64,000 nucleotides of DNA from Bradyrhizobium sp. BRP22 (GCF_020194175.1 NZ_JADYVX010000008.1:186001-250000); one strand, 5' to 3'; positions 35,909 through 45,528 are shown, counted from the stretch's first letter. Numbers and translations are program-made. Notes: a model not told the origin generated them from the letters alone.

Positions 35909-36592
35909 TTGGCGCGTCGTAGCAGCGATCCGGCTCGCGTTCGCGAGAAGATACTTAAGCTGGCCATGGAAGAATTTGGCCGCATTGGCTTCGAGGGCGC
36001 GCGCGTTGATCGCATCGCCGAGCGCTGCCATCTCAGCAAGAATATGCTGTATTACTACTTCAAGTCCAAGGAAGGACTGTTCGTCGCCGCGCTCGAGCGG
36101 ATGTATGAGATTTTCCGAGAACAGCAACGTGATTTGTCGGTGCGCGCAAGCGATCCGATCCTGGCCCTGCAACAACTCATCGCGCACACGTTCACGGCGC
36201 TGGAGAACAATCCGAACGCCATTCGTCTGTTGAACGAAGAGAACAAGCACCGCGGTAAGTACATTCGCAAATCGAAACGGATCAGGGATCTCTACAATCC
36301 GCTGGTCGAGACGCTCAGCTTTATCCTGGAGCGAGGTCGCAGGGACGGCGTCTTCCGCGCCGGACTTGATCCGGCGGTCGTTTATCTGACGCTGTCATCG
36401 CTGTGCTATCACTATCTCTCCAACCAGTACACGCTGGAGATCGCGCTCAACAAGGAACTGAGTTCAGCGATCGCGCGCAAGCAGTGGCTTCAGCATGTCA
36501 CCGACCTTGTGCTGCAATATTGCGTATCCGATCCCGCCAAGGTGCTGGATCGGAAGTCAAATGCGAAAAACCTGGCGGCAGCCGCGAATTGA
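35909..36592 (+). CDS. TetR/AcrR family regulator, candidate repressor of the palindrome regulon
   Basis: A 227-residue protein from a TTG start. The HTH is near residues 12-55 (REKILKLAMEEFGRIGFEG, VDRIAERCHLSKNMLYYYF). The C-terminal domain with FTALENNPNAIRLLNEENKH and YCHYLSNQY-like helices resembles the TetR_C_33/RutR-like group. It is central to five copies of the 18-bp palindrome and is the only regulator in that span, which makes it the leading candidate for binding them; this is inference from position. No palindrome copy lies immediately before its own start. Confidence 0.88.
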   Translation: MARRSSDPARVREKILKLAMEEFGRIGFEGARVDRIAERCHLSKNMLYYYFKSKEGLFVAALERMYEIFREQQRDLSVRASDPILALQQLIAHTFTALENNPNAIRLLNEENKHRGKYIRKSKRIRDLYNPLVETLSFILERGRRDGVFRAGLDPAVVYLTLSSLCYHYLSNQYTLEIALNKELSSAIARKQWLQHVTDLVLQYCVSDPAKVLDRKSNAKNLAAAAN

Positions 36593-36604
36593 GCTAACGG
36601 GACT

Positions 36605-36998
36605 CTAAATCGCGGGTTGGTTTCGGGCGATCATGGGCTCCCCGATCACGTCGTCTTCGGATCGGCTTCCGACCGGTTCCCATGTGACCATCCACAGCGA
36701 TAGCAGGCCGGCGATCGGCACCAGCGCGAGCGCGAGCATCAGGTTGGACAGACCGTTTTTCGCGAGCAACGGTGGGAAGAAGAACGAGCCGATAATGGTG
36801 CGTTCCAAGCTGGGATGGTGCGAAATCGAATTCGGCACGCAGCCCGGGAACACCGATCCCGAGGCTGGCAAAATCATAGGCGTCGACGAACACGCCGCCT
36901 AGCGCGATCAGAACCACGCCGAGTCCGGACCGGGTCATCGGCTGACTCCCGACGAAATCCGCGCCATCGTCCTTCGATCGGATGACAATCTCGCGCAT
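36605..36998 (-). pseudogene. MFS transporter remnant with large internal deletion and frameshift
   Basis: The first frame gives an MFS N-terminus (MTRSGLGVVLIALGGVFVDA, DFASLGIGVPGLRAEF). Near 36800 the sequence shifts frame and jumps to the last membrane segments (TIIGSFFFPPLLAKNGLSN, LMLALALVPIAGLLSLWMV) and tail, ending at 36605. Roughly 300 residues are missing. The layout suggests an aromatic-acid/sugar-acid symporter. Operator copy 4 still lies 41 bp upstream of the start, so the gene was once part of the regulon. Confidence 0.75.
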
Positions 36999-37039
36999 CG
37001 TCGACCCCTCGGCCCGCGTTTCGAGTAAACTAAGTATCA

Positions 37040-37057
37040 GTTAACCGAATAGTCAAC
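37040..37057. promoter_or_regulatory. Copy 4 of the regulon palindrome (GTTAACCGAATAGTCAAC)
   Basis: The weakest copy: the outer GTTAAC/GTCAAC match the consensus but the inner CTA of the left arm is CCG. It is placed to control the decayed MFS gene on the minus strand, and the reduced match may reflect relaxed selection. Confidence 0.6.
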
Positions 37058-37322
37058 GTGGTGGTTATCTTGCGCTTGTCCCCGCAGCTTGACGGCTGCG
37101 GTGCAAAAGGGCGCCATCGTCCTAATAAGTAGGCAATTCGAGCGCCGAGTCTCGATCGATGCGCAGTTGGCGCTCTTTGGACGCAAGCTTCCTCTCCCGA
37201 GCCGCAGGAAAGGCCCTCAATATTGCGTAGCAGCGAGGCAGCGAAGCAGACTGTTCCGCGTCTCGGTCGGGCCGTCAGCGGAAGGCAATGAAATTGTCGC
37301 TAGACAAGCTCTAAGAAGCTCA

Positions 37323-37340
37323 GTTAACTAGATAGTCAAC
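37323..37340. promoter_or_regulatory. Copy 5 of the regulon palindrome (GTTAACTAGATAGTCAAC)
   Basis: Near-perfect copy 17 bp before a short leader ORF and 79 bp before the ABC ATPase start. Mirror-image match to copy 1 (same GA centre). Confidence 0.75.
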
Positions 37341-37357
37341 AAGGGAGGACGGCGCAT

Positions 37358-37408
37358 ATGGCGCCGTGGCGCAATTCTTGCTCTCGCGGGACGTTGTCAG
37401 CCACTTGA
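37358..37408 (+). CDS. Possible 16-codon leader peptide before the ABC operon
   Basis: ATG 37358 is preceded by GGGAGG with 9-bp spacing and encodes MAPWRNSCSRGTLSAT before TGA at 37406. It has a better ribosome site than the downstream ATPase start and ends 11 bp before it, so translational coupling or attenuation is conceivable. It may also simply mark a vestigial start; confidence is low. Confidence 0.3.
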   Translation: MAPWRNSCSRGTLSAT

Positions 37409-37419
37409 TTGAGAGAACA

Positions 37420-38271
37420 ATGGTCGCTTTGAAGGTTCAGCCAGCGGGCGGCGCTTATGGCGCTCCGATTTCCGCTTCGGACTCGACGAAATCGGCGATG
37501 ATTCGCATCGCAGGCCTGGAGAAGCGGTTCAAGACCCGCTCCGGCGAGACCGTCAACGCGCTGACGAACGTAAATCTCGACATTCACGAAAACGAGTTCA
37601 TCTCGGTTGTGGGACCGAGCGGCTGCGGCAAAACAACGCTGCTCCGAATCCTCGCCGGTCTCGAAAGCAGGTCGTCGGGAGCCATCCAATGCGATGGTGC
37701 TGAGATTACTGGTCCGCGTCCGGATGTGGGCGTCGTCTTTCAGCAGGCGACCTTGTTGCCGTGGAACACGGTGCTGGCCAATGTGCTGCTGCCGGCCCAT
37801 TTGAGGAATGACAAGTCCGAGGCGACGGTGAAGCGCGCCGAAGGACTGCTTGCGTTCATGGGGCTGAAGGACTTCGCCCAGAAATACCCGTTCGAGTTGT
37901 CCGGCGGCATGCAGCAGCGCGTTGCGATCTGCCGCGCACTGATGCGCGAGCCGCGCATCCTGTTGATGGATGAGCCGTTCGGGGCGCTCGATGCGATGAC
38001 GCGCGAGGCCATGAACATGGAGCTCATGCGGGTGTGGTCCGAGGAGCGGAAGACCGTGATCTTCATTACCCACAGCATTCCGGAAGCCGTCCTGCTGGGA
38101 GATCGCGTGGTGGTCATGTCGCCGCGGCCGGGTCGCATCTCCGAAATCATCGATGTCGATGTCGGCCGTCCGCGTTCGCTGCAGACCATGGCGACGCCGC
38201 GGTTCGGCGAACTCTGCGACCACATCCGCACCATCTTCGGCGCGCAATCGGTCACGGCGACATCGCTATGA
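37420..38271 (+). CDS. ABC transporter ATPase, nitrate/sulfonate/taurine type
   Basis: A 283-residue NBD: Walker A GPSGCGKTT near residue 64, Q-loop VFQQATLLPW, signature LSGGMQQRVAICRAL, Walker B ILLMDEPFGALDAMTRE and H-loop THSIPEAV. The LLPW and PFGALD sequences typify the SsuB/TauB/NrtD group. ATG 37420 follows GAGAGA; a GTG at 37366 is a weaker alternative. Its stop overlaps the permease start (ATGA). Confidence 0.93.
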   Translation: MVALKVQPAGGAYGAPISASDSTKSAMIRIAGLEKRFKTRSGETVNALTNVNLDIHENEFISVVGPSGCGKTTLLRILAGLESRSSGAIQCDGAEITGPRPDVGVVFQQATLLPWNTVLANVLLPAHLRNDKSEATVKRAEGLLAFMGLKDFAQKYPFELSGGMQQRVAICRALMREPRILLMDEPFGALDAMTREAMNMELMRVWSEERKTVIFITHSIPEAVLLGDRVVVMSPRPGRISEIIDVDVGRPRSLQTMATPRFGELCDHIRTIFGAQSVTATSL

Positions 38272-39059
38272 GTGACGTTTCAAAGCCGGCGGGATCGCAT
38301 TTGCTGCAGTCGATCGCGGTGGCCGCGGTCATGATTGCGGTGTGGGAGGGCACCTGCAGAGGGTTCGACGTATCGTCGATCGTGCTGCCGACCCCGAGCT
38401 CGATCGTGGTTCGGCTTTACGCCCTGGTGTCGAGCGGGGTGATCTGGCCGCATCTGTGGGCGACGCTGGCCGAGGTGTTGAGCGGCTTCGTGCTCGGCGG
38501 AATCGCCGGCCTGGTCATCGGGGCAACCATCTCGCTGGTCCCGGTGTTCGAACGGCTGGTGTATCCGTATCTCGTGGCATTGCAGACCTTGCCGAAGGTC
38601 GCCATCGCGCCGCTCTTCATCATCTGGTTCGGTTACGGTCTGACCTCCAAGATCGTGATCACGGCGCTGGTCTGCTTCTTTCCGGTACTGGTGAGCGTGA
38701 TCGCCGGCTTCCACTCAACGGACAAGGATCAGCTCGATATGATGAGGGCGTTTGGCGCCACCAAATGGCAGACCTTGATGCGCCTGCGCATTCCGTCCGC
38801 GCTGGTCCTGATTTTCGCGGGGCTCGAGATTGCCGCCGTGCTCGCGGTCATTGGTGCAATCGTCGGTGAATTCGTCGGCGCTCAGGTCGGTCTCGGCTAT
38901 CTCGTGGTGACCCTTAATTTCGGAATGGATGTCGCAGGCGTGTTCGCGGTCCTGATCGTACTGTCGGCCATTGGCCTGGCGATGCACGGCCTGATGCGGT
39001 ACGCGGCGCGTCGCTCCATTTTCTGGATCCGGCGCAGCGATGCGCCAATGATGCATTGA
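38268..39059 (+). CDS. ABC transporter permease, nitrate/sulfonate/taurine type
   Basis: A 263-residue inner-membrane protein with about six hydrophobic segments and the BPD_transp_1 EAA-type loop (DMMRAFGATKWQTLMRLRIP). The segment LQTLPKVAIAPLFIIWFGYG is characteristic of SsuC/TauC permeases. It pairs with the overlapping ATPase and the binding protein downstream. Confidence 0.93.
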   Translation: MSDVSKPAGSHLLQSIAVAAVMIAVWEGTCRGFDVSSIVLPTPSSIVVRLYALVSSGVIWPHLWATLAEVLSGFVLGGIAGLVIGATISLVPVFERLVYPYLVALQTLPKVAIAPLFIIWFGYGLTSKIVITALVCFFPVLVSVIAGFHSTDKDQLDMMRAFGATKWQTLMRLRIPSALVLIFAGLEIAAVLAVIGAIVGEFVGAQVGLGYLVVTLNFGMDVAGVFAVLIVLSAIGLAMHGLMRYAARRSIFWIRRSDAPMMH

Positions 39060-39076
39060 ACCTGTCGGAGATGAGA

Positions 39077-40171
39077 ATGTCTAGCGTAGCTTGGGGACGC
39101 CGGCTGTTGTTGGCTGCCGCGGTGGTGATAGCGGCTGTCGGCTGTGCGGAGAGCGCGAATGCGCTTGAGAAGGTGAGACTGCTGATTCCGGTTCGCAATA
39201 TCGACGAGGCGTTTTCGCCATTCGTCGTTGCCAGGGAGAAGGGGTATTTCGCGGCCGAGGGCTACGATGTCACGTTGATCGCAGTCGGCGGCTCGAACGA
39301 ATCGGCGATCCAGGTCTCGGCCGGCAATGCTGAAGTCGGTGCCGCATCGCCAGGCGAAGCACTGGTTGGCATTCAGTCCGGAAAGCTCGACATCCGCTAT
39401 TTCTACGGTCTCTATTATTCCAACATCTGGTCGATCGCCGTGCTGCCGGACAGCCCGATCAAGACGCTTGCTGAGCTGAAGGGCAAGAGGCTTGGTGTCC
39501 AGTCGATGGGCAGCGCCGGCACGACGTTTGGACGTGCGTTCGCGCAAGCCGCGGGCCTGGATCCCGAGAAGGATATCTCCTTCCTGCCGATCGGTGTCGG
39601 GGCGCAGGCGGTGACGTCGGTTCGCCAGAAGCTGGTGGATGGTGTGATCTACTGGGATGCGGCGCTGGCGAAATTCAAGTTCTCCGGGCTCGATCTTCGC
39701 CAGGTTCCGGTGCCAGAGAATCTGCGCTCGCTGCCGGACGTTGCATTGCTTGCCCGCAACGATACGATCGGCAAGAATCCAAAAATGCTCACGGGTATCG
39801 CGCGGGCGGTCGCCAAGGGATATGATTATTCGATGGCCAATCCCGAAGCCGCGGTATTGATCACCTGGAAGGCCTATCCTGAAGCCAAATCGAAGAACCC
39901 CGACGCAACTGCCGCGCTCAAGGAAGGCGTGGTCGTCAATCAGGCCCGGCTCGGCATCTGGAACACGCCGAAGATCGGCGACAAGCATGGACTATTGATC
40001 GATGCCGACTGGAATCGCCTGATTCAATTTTTTGTCGATCAGAAGGTGCTGCCTGCCGCCGTTCCCGTCGATCGGGTCATCACGGGCAAGTTCATCGAGG
40101 ACGTTAACGCCTACGATCGCGCCAGTATCATCTCTGATGCCAAGAAAGAGGATATCTCGAAGCTGCAATGA
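39077..40171 (+). CDS. ABC transporter solute-binding protein, NMT1/SsuA-like
   Basis: A 364-residue protein with a signal peptide (RRLLLAAAVVIAAVGCAES) whose VGC suggests possible lipoprotein processing, then a NMT1/THI5-like fold: FSPFVVAREKGYFAAEGYDV near residue 45 and MGSAGTTFGRAFAQAAGLDP. Family members bind sulfonates, pyrimidines or aromatic acids such as phthalate; the ligand here is unknown but should be the inducing substrate of the regulon. ATG 39077 has GGAG upstream; an in-frame ATG at 39071 is an alternative. Confidence 0.9.
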   Translation: MSSVAWGRRLLLAAAVVIAAVGCAESANALEKVRLLIPVRNIDEAFSPFVVAREKGYFAAEGYDVTLIAVGGSNESAIQVSAGNAEVGAASPGEALVGIQSGKLDIRYFYGLYYSNIWSIAVLPDSPIKTLAELKGKRLGVQSMGSAGTTFGRAFAQAAGLDPEKDISFLPIGVGAQAVTSVRQKLVDGVIYWDAALAKFKFSGLDLRQVPVPENLRSLPDVALLARNDTIGKNPKMLTGIARAVAKGYDYSMANPEAAVLITWKAYPEAKSKNPDATAALKEGVVVNQARLGIWNTPKIGDKHGLLIDADWNRLIQFFVDQKVLPAAVPVDRVITGKFIEDVNAYDRASIISDAKKEDISKLQ

Positions 40172-40217
40172 GGCTGATGCGATCTTCGTGCCAGATTCGA
40201 CTGGCTCCGCCGGAAAT

Positions 40218-40404
40218 CTAAGCCGCCGGGCGAGCGGTCACGTTCTCGGTCCACTTCGTGATGTGCTTGGCGACGGCGACCAGTTCGCCGCCGCGGCTCG
40301 TCGATCTCGCTGATCACGTAGCTCACCGTGATGGTGTCGCCGAAGAACACCGGCTTGAGGAAGCGCACGCCGTCATAGCCGAGCGAAACGGGCGTCGAGT
40401 CCAT
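40218..40404 (-). pseudogene. MaoC-like hydratase fragment
   Basis: The frame from 40404 reads MDSTPVSLGYDGVRFLKPVF, GDTITVSYVISEIDEPRR, a recognisable internal piece of MaoC/hotdog dehydratases. A frame change then gives ELVAVAKHITKWTENVTARP and the stop at 40218, the family's C-terminus. The middle and the N-terminal part are missing. Confidence 0.7.
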
Positions 40405-40412
40405 GCCTTTCC

Positions 40413-40574
40413 CACAAGGCCAGCATCCTGCTGGTCGAGCATAAGGTCGACCTTGTTCTCGATTTGGCTGACCGCGCCTACATCATGGTCAATGGACAGA
40501 TGGCCTATGCCGGCGACAGCCGCGCGTTGCGCGACGACATGGAAACGCAGACGAAGGTCCTGGGCGTGGGATGA
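40413..40574 (+). pseudogene. C-terminal fragment of a LivF-type ABC ATPase
   Basis: An open frame without start encodes SILLVEHKVDLVLDLADRAY, IMVNGQMAYAGDS and ends ETQTKVLGVG, the C-terminal 50 residues of branched-chain amino acid transporter ATPases, including the region after the H-loop. The rest of the gene is gone. It abuts the MaoC fragment back to back, indicating a deletion or recombination junction near 40405-40412. Confidence 0.7.
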
Positions 40575-40814
40575 GGCAGTCCTGAGAAATCGGGCGGTCT
40601 TTCAGCATCGCTCGATTTCGACTGCCAAGCGAATAGGCGAGGATACGAGCGCTTGACGGCGCGCTCATCGGTTGCCGGTGGTCCCCGCCGGCAGCATGTT
40701 GCTTCGACCGGCAGCGATCGCCGCGAGCGGTCCTCGTTCAAACACCCAGGTTGCGGCAAACATCATGGGTCGGAACTCTTGCGCCCTGGTGTCACAGGCA
40801 TAAGTGAAGGATGG
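40575..40814. other. Intergenic stretch upstream of groESL
   Basis: About 240 bp with no supportable gene or remnant; it presumably carries upstream promoter sequence of the chaperonin locus. A clear heat-shock sigma-32 promoter could not be assigned by eye. Confidence 0.4.
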
Positions 40815-40841
40815 CTGGCACTCCCTCATTGCGACTGCCAG
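40815..40841. promoter_or_regulatory. CIRCE-like operator for HrcA
   Basis: CTGGCACTC, nine bases, GACTGCCAG: the spacing and sequence fit the CIRCE element (TTGGCACTC-N9-GAGTGCCAA in related bacteria) with one mismatch between the arms. It is 34 bp upstream of the groES start. HrcA binding there would repress the groESL locus in unstressed cells. Confidence 0.8.
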
Positions 40842-40875
40842 CCCAGAAATATTCACAAACGCCAAGGAGGATCGC

Positions 40876-40959
40876 ATGAAATTCCATCCGTTGCCGATCA
40901 TGAAGGAGAGCGACATCATGGGCGTTCTCATCGACACGTCTGTCAAGAAAGCTGCTTAG
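40876..40959 (+). pseudogene. groES: groES with in-frame internal deletion (27 codons left)
   Basis: After AAGGAGG and ATG the reading frame gives MKFHPL, the groES N-terminus, fused directly to PIMKESDIMGVLIDTSVKKA and a stop, the groES C-terminus. About 70 central residues, including the mobile loop that contacts GroEL and most of the beta barrel, are missing while the frame is retained. The product cannot be a working co-chaperonin. Position between CIRCE and groEL confirms the identity. Confidence 0.85.
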
Positions 40960-40969
40960 GTCGTACGTT

Positions 40970-42744
<1,775 letters not shown>

Positions 42745-42774
42745 GTCGAATAGTTCAGTGCCAAAGGAGTTAGG

Positions 42775-42798
42775 TGGCCCGGCGTCACTGCCGGGCCA
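42775..42798 (+). terminator. Terminator-like hairpin after groEL
   Basis: Perfect 9-bp stem TGGCCCGGC / GCCGGGCCA with a 6-nt loop, 30 bp after the groEL stop; no strong T-tract follows. Confidence 0.6.
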
Positions 42799-42861
42799 TC
42801 CGGTATCATTCAGCAACCTGGACGTTGAGCGTGCTCGTCCGACCGCTGCGCCGAACGTCCG

Positions 42862-43647
42862 TCAGGCGTCAGCAGCGACCTTCAGAGCCTCGGTGCGGAT
42901 CTCTTCCACGAGCCGTTCCTTCAGTCTGATGAATTCGGGCGTGGTCTTGATCTTGTAGGAACGCGGATGGGGCAGATCGATCGCAATCTCGGCCTTGATG
43001 CGGCCGGGGCGGGCGCTCATCACGATGACGCGGCTGCCGAGAAAGATCGCCTCTTCGATATCGTGGGTGACAAACAGCACGGTCTTCTGATCGCGTTCCC
43101 AAATCCCAAGCAGCATCTCCTGCATCAGTGCGCGGGTCTGGTTATCAAGCGCGCCGAATGGCTCATCCAGCAACAGGATCTTCGGATCGTTGGCAAGCGC
43201 ACGTGCAATCGCTGTGCGCTGTTGCATCCCGCCGGAGAGCTGCTTCGGCCAATGATTTTCAAAGCCCGATAACCCGACGCGCTGGATGAATCCATCCGCG
43301 ACTTTGCGGCGGTCGGCCTGAGAAATTCCGCGCTCGCGCAGGCCGAACGCGATGTTCTCCCGCACCGTGAGCCAGGGAAACAGCGTGTAGGATTGAAACA
43401 CCATGCCGCGATCCGCGCCGGGTCCGGTGACCTCGCAGCCGTCGAGCATGACGCGCCCGCTGGTCGGCCGGTCGAGCCCGGCGATGATACGGAGCAGGGT
43501 GGACTTTCCGCAGCCCGATGGACCGAGGATGGTGACAAAATCATTGTCGCCGACGCTGAGATCGGTCGGCTCAAGCGCGCGCGTCGGCGCATGGCCGGCT
43601 CGCGCGGGAAAGGTACGGGAAACCTGATCGATCTTCAGCGCCGTCAT
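42862..43647 (-). CDS. ABC transporter ATPase, taurine/sulfonate type
   Basis: A 261-residue NBD: Walker A GPSGCGKST, Q-loop VFQSYTLFPW, signature LSGGMQQRTAIARAL, Walker B ILLLDEPFGALDNQT, H-loop THDIEEAIFLG. The start at 43647 overlaps the permease stop (ATGA) and is preferred to the upstream ATG at 43671. Last gene of a three-gene importer operon. Confidence 0.93.
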   Translation of the reverse strand: MTALKIDQVSRTFPARAGHAPTRALEPTDLSVGDNDFVTILGPSGCGKSTLLRIIAGLDRPTSGRVMLDGCEVTGPGADRGMVFQSYTLFPWLTVRENIAFGLRERGISQADRRKVADGFIQRVGLSGFENHWPKQLSGGMQQRTAIARALANDPKILLLDEPFGALDNQTRALMQEMLLGIWERDQKTVLFVTHDIEEAIFLGSRVIVMSARPGRIKAEIAIDLPHPRSYKIKTTPEFIRLKERLVEEIRTEALKVAADA

Positions 43648-44417
43648 GCCAATTTCCAGGGAAACAGCCATGCGTTGAAGGCCTTGAACAGAAAGTCCGA
43701 GATCAGGCCGATCAGCCCGATAACGATGATGCCGAAGATGATCTGGCCCGTGTTGAGCAAGGCCTGGCTGTCAGTGATCATGTGGCCGATCCCCGACGAC
43801 GATCCGATCAGTTCGGCGACGATGACATAGGTCCATGCCCATCCCAGGACCAGCCGAAGAATTTCCGCGATCTCGGGCGCGGAGGAGGGCAGCAGCACGC
43901 GGCGAATGATGCCGCTGTCGGCCGCTCCGAGCGTGTAAGCCGCTTCGACCAGATCGCGCCTCGTGCTGCCCACGGTCACCGCGACCATCAGGATGATCTG
44001 GAAGACCGAGCCGATGAAGATCACCATGAGCTTCTGCAGCTCGCCGATCCCGGCCCACAGGATCAAAAGCGGGATGAACGCGGAGGCGGGCAGATAACGC
44101 GCGAACGAAACAAACGGTTCGAGAAAGGCTTCGATCGGCTTGTAGGCGCCCATGAGAACGCCGAGCGGCACGGCAACGAGCGCTGCCAGCACGAAGCCGC
44201 CGAGGACGCGCCAGATCGTGATACCGATATCGAACAGGAAACCATGCCTGGTGAGCAGCTCGAAGCCTTCCTGCACCATCGTCAATGGGTTGGCGAGAAA
44301 TGTCCTCGAAACATAACCGCCGAAGGTCGCCCAGGCCCAAAGGGCAACGAACAGCACGAAGAATGCAAGGCCGTAGGCCGCGCGTTGCTTCGAAGTTACG
44401 GGACTTAGGGGACGCAT
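43644..44417 (-). CDS. ABC transporter permease, taurine/sulfonate type
   Basis: A 257-residue membrane protein with about six transmembrane segments and the coupling-loop sequence DLVEAAYTLGAADSGIIRRV. The ARYLPASAFIPLLILWAGIG segment is typical of the SsuC/TauC family. Separated from the binding-protein gene by an 89-bp gap containing a strong stem-loop. Confidence 0.92.
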   Translation of the reverse strand: MRPLSPVTSKQRAAYGLAFFVLFVALWAWATFGGYVSRTFLANPLTMVQEGFELLTRHGFLFDIGITIWRVLGGFVLAALVAVPLGVLMGAYKPIEAFLEPFVSFARYLPASAFIPLLILWAGIGELQKLMVIFIGSVFQIILMVAVTVGSTRRDLVEAAYTLGAADSGIIRRVLLPSSAPEIAEILRLVLGWAWTYVIVAELIGSSSGIGHMITDSQALLNTGQIIFGIIVIGLIGLISDFLFKAFNAWLFPWKLA

Positions 44418-44454
44418 CACGGCGGTGTTTTCCAGGCGGCGCTTACCGCTCGCC

Positions 44455-44493
44455 GCGCCAGTCCCGCTCCGCTACGGCGCAGCGGACTGGCGC
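44455..44493 (-). other. Intercistronic stem-loop between binding protein and permease genes
   Basis: GCGCCAGTCCCGCT (44455-44468) pairs with AGCGGACTGGCGC (44481-44493) with a single bulged base. Placed 13 bp after the binding-protein stop, it resembles mRNA-stabilising hairpins that raise expression of periplasmic binding proteins over membrane components. It could alternatively attenuate transcription. Confidence 0.55.
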
Positions 44494-44506
44494 AGGCGCA
44501 GCGGTT

Positions 44507-45451
44507 CTATTTGATGAAGCTTGCGTCAAAAAGATCTTCGATTCTGGGGGCAGATTTGATGATCCCGATCTCGAGCAACAGATCTGCCGCCTCCTTGTTG
44601 AAGGTCAGGAACTCGCCCGTAAAGAATTTCTGGTTCGCGGCCTTGTCCTGCCAGCGCAGATATTTCGCCGAGTTGCCGAATTGCTCGCCGGACTGTTTCA
44701 CGTCGGCTCCCATGATCTCATACGCCTTCGCCTGATCCTTTGCGATCATGTCGAGGGCTTCGAAATAGCTGTCGGCCAGGGCCTGCGCAGCTTTCGGATT
44801 GTCGGTGAGGAATTTCGGCGTGCAGCCGAACGTATCCATCACCATCGGATAGTCGAGGGTGGTGGCGATGATCTTGCCCTTGTCCGGTGCCGCCCGCACC
44901 GTGGAGAGGTAAGGTTCATAGGTCATTGCCGCATCGTTCTGGCCGGACACGAACGCCTGCGCGGCCGCGGCAGGCTCCAGGTTCACCACCGTGACGTCCT
45001 TGACCGAGAGGCCGTTCTTTCGAAGCATCCAGGCGAGAGCGAAGTAGGGCGAGGTGCCGGGCGCGGACGCCGCGACTGTCTTGCCTTTCAGATCCTTGAT
45101 CGAGGCAACCTCGTTACGCACGGCCATGCCGTCGGCACCAAAGCTCTTGTCGAGCTGAAAGATCTGCTTGGTTGCGACGCCGTTCGCATTCCAGGAAATC
45201 CAGGTCTCGACTGTGGTCGCCGCACATTGAATATCGCCGGAGGCGATGGCGAGATGCCGATCCTTCTGCGGGATCTTCCTTAAGGTCACGTCAAGACCGT
45301 TTTTCTTGAAGATGCCGGCCTGGCTTGCCAGCGTGAGCGGCGCAAAGCCGGTCCATCCCGAGATGCCGATACCGACCTTCACATCGTCGGCGACCGCCGG
45401 TGCGGACACCAGCATGGCAAAGATTGCGGTGAATATCTTGAAACTACGCAT
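44507..45451 (-). CDS. ABC transporter solute-binding protein, taurine/sulfonate type
   Basis: A 314-residue protein with a Sec signal (FKIFTAIFAMLVSAPAVA) and a TauA/SsuA-like mature part (GISGWTGFAPLTLASQAGIF, SGDIQCAATTVETWISWNAN, TYEPYLS). Ligand unknown. The ATG at 45451 is preferred; GGAGG lies 10 bp upstream. First gene of the operon, followed by permease and ATPase. Confidence 0.9.
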   Translation of the reverse strand: MRSFKIFTAIFAMLVSAPAVADDVKVGIGISGWTGFAPLTLASQAGIFKKNGLDVTLRKIPQKDRHLAIASGDIQCAATTVETWISWNANGVATKQIFQLDKSFGADGMAVRNEVASIKDLKGKTVAASAPGTSPYFALAWMLRKNGLSVKDVTVVNLEPAAAAQAFVSGQNDAAMTYEPYLSTVRAAPDKGKIIATTLDYPMVMDTFGCTPKFLTDNPKAAQALADSYFEALDMIAKDQAKAYEIMGADVKQSGEQFGNSAKYLRWQDKAANQKFFTGEFLTFNKEAADLLLEIGIIKSAPRIEDLFDASFIK

Positions 45452-45528
45452 GATGCTCTTCCCTCCTACCGAACTATGATCGCTGTTTGCATCATCCTGC
45501 ATGAATTATGCCGTGCCAGATATTTTCT

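Larger units (their letters stand above)
36999..37357. other. Regulatory gap between MFS remnant and ABC operon
   Basis: About 360 bp with two palindrome copies (37040-37057 and 37323-37340) roughly 265 bp apart centre to centre near opposite ends. The sequence between them has no recognisable gene or remnant. Confidence 0.5.
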
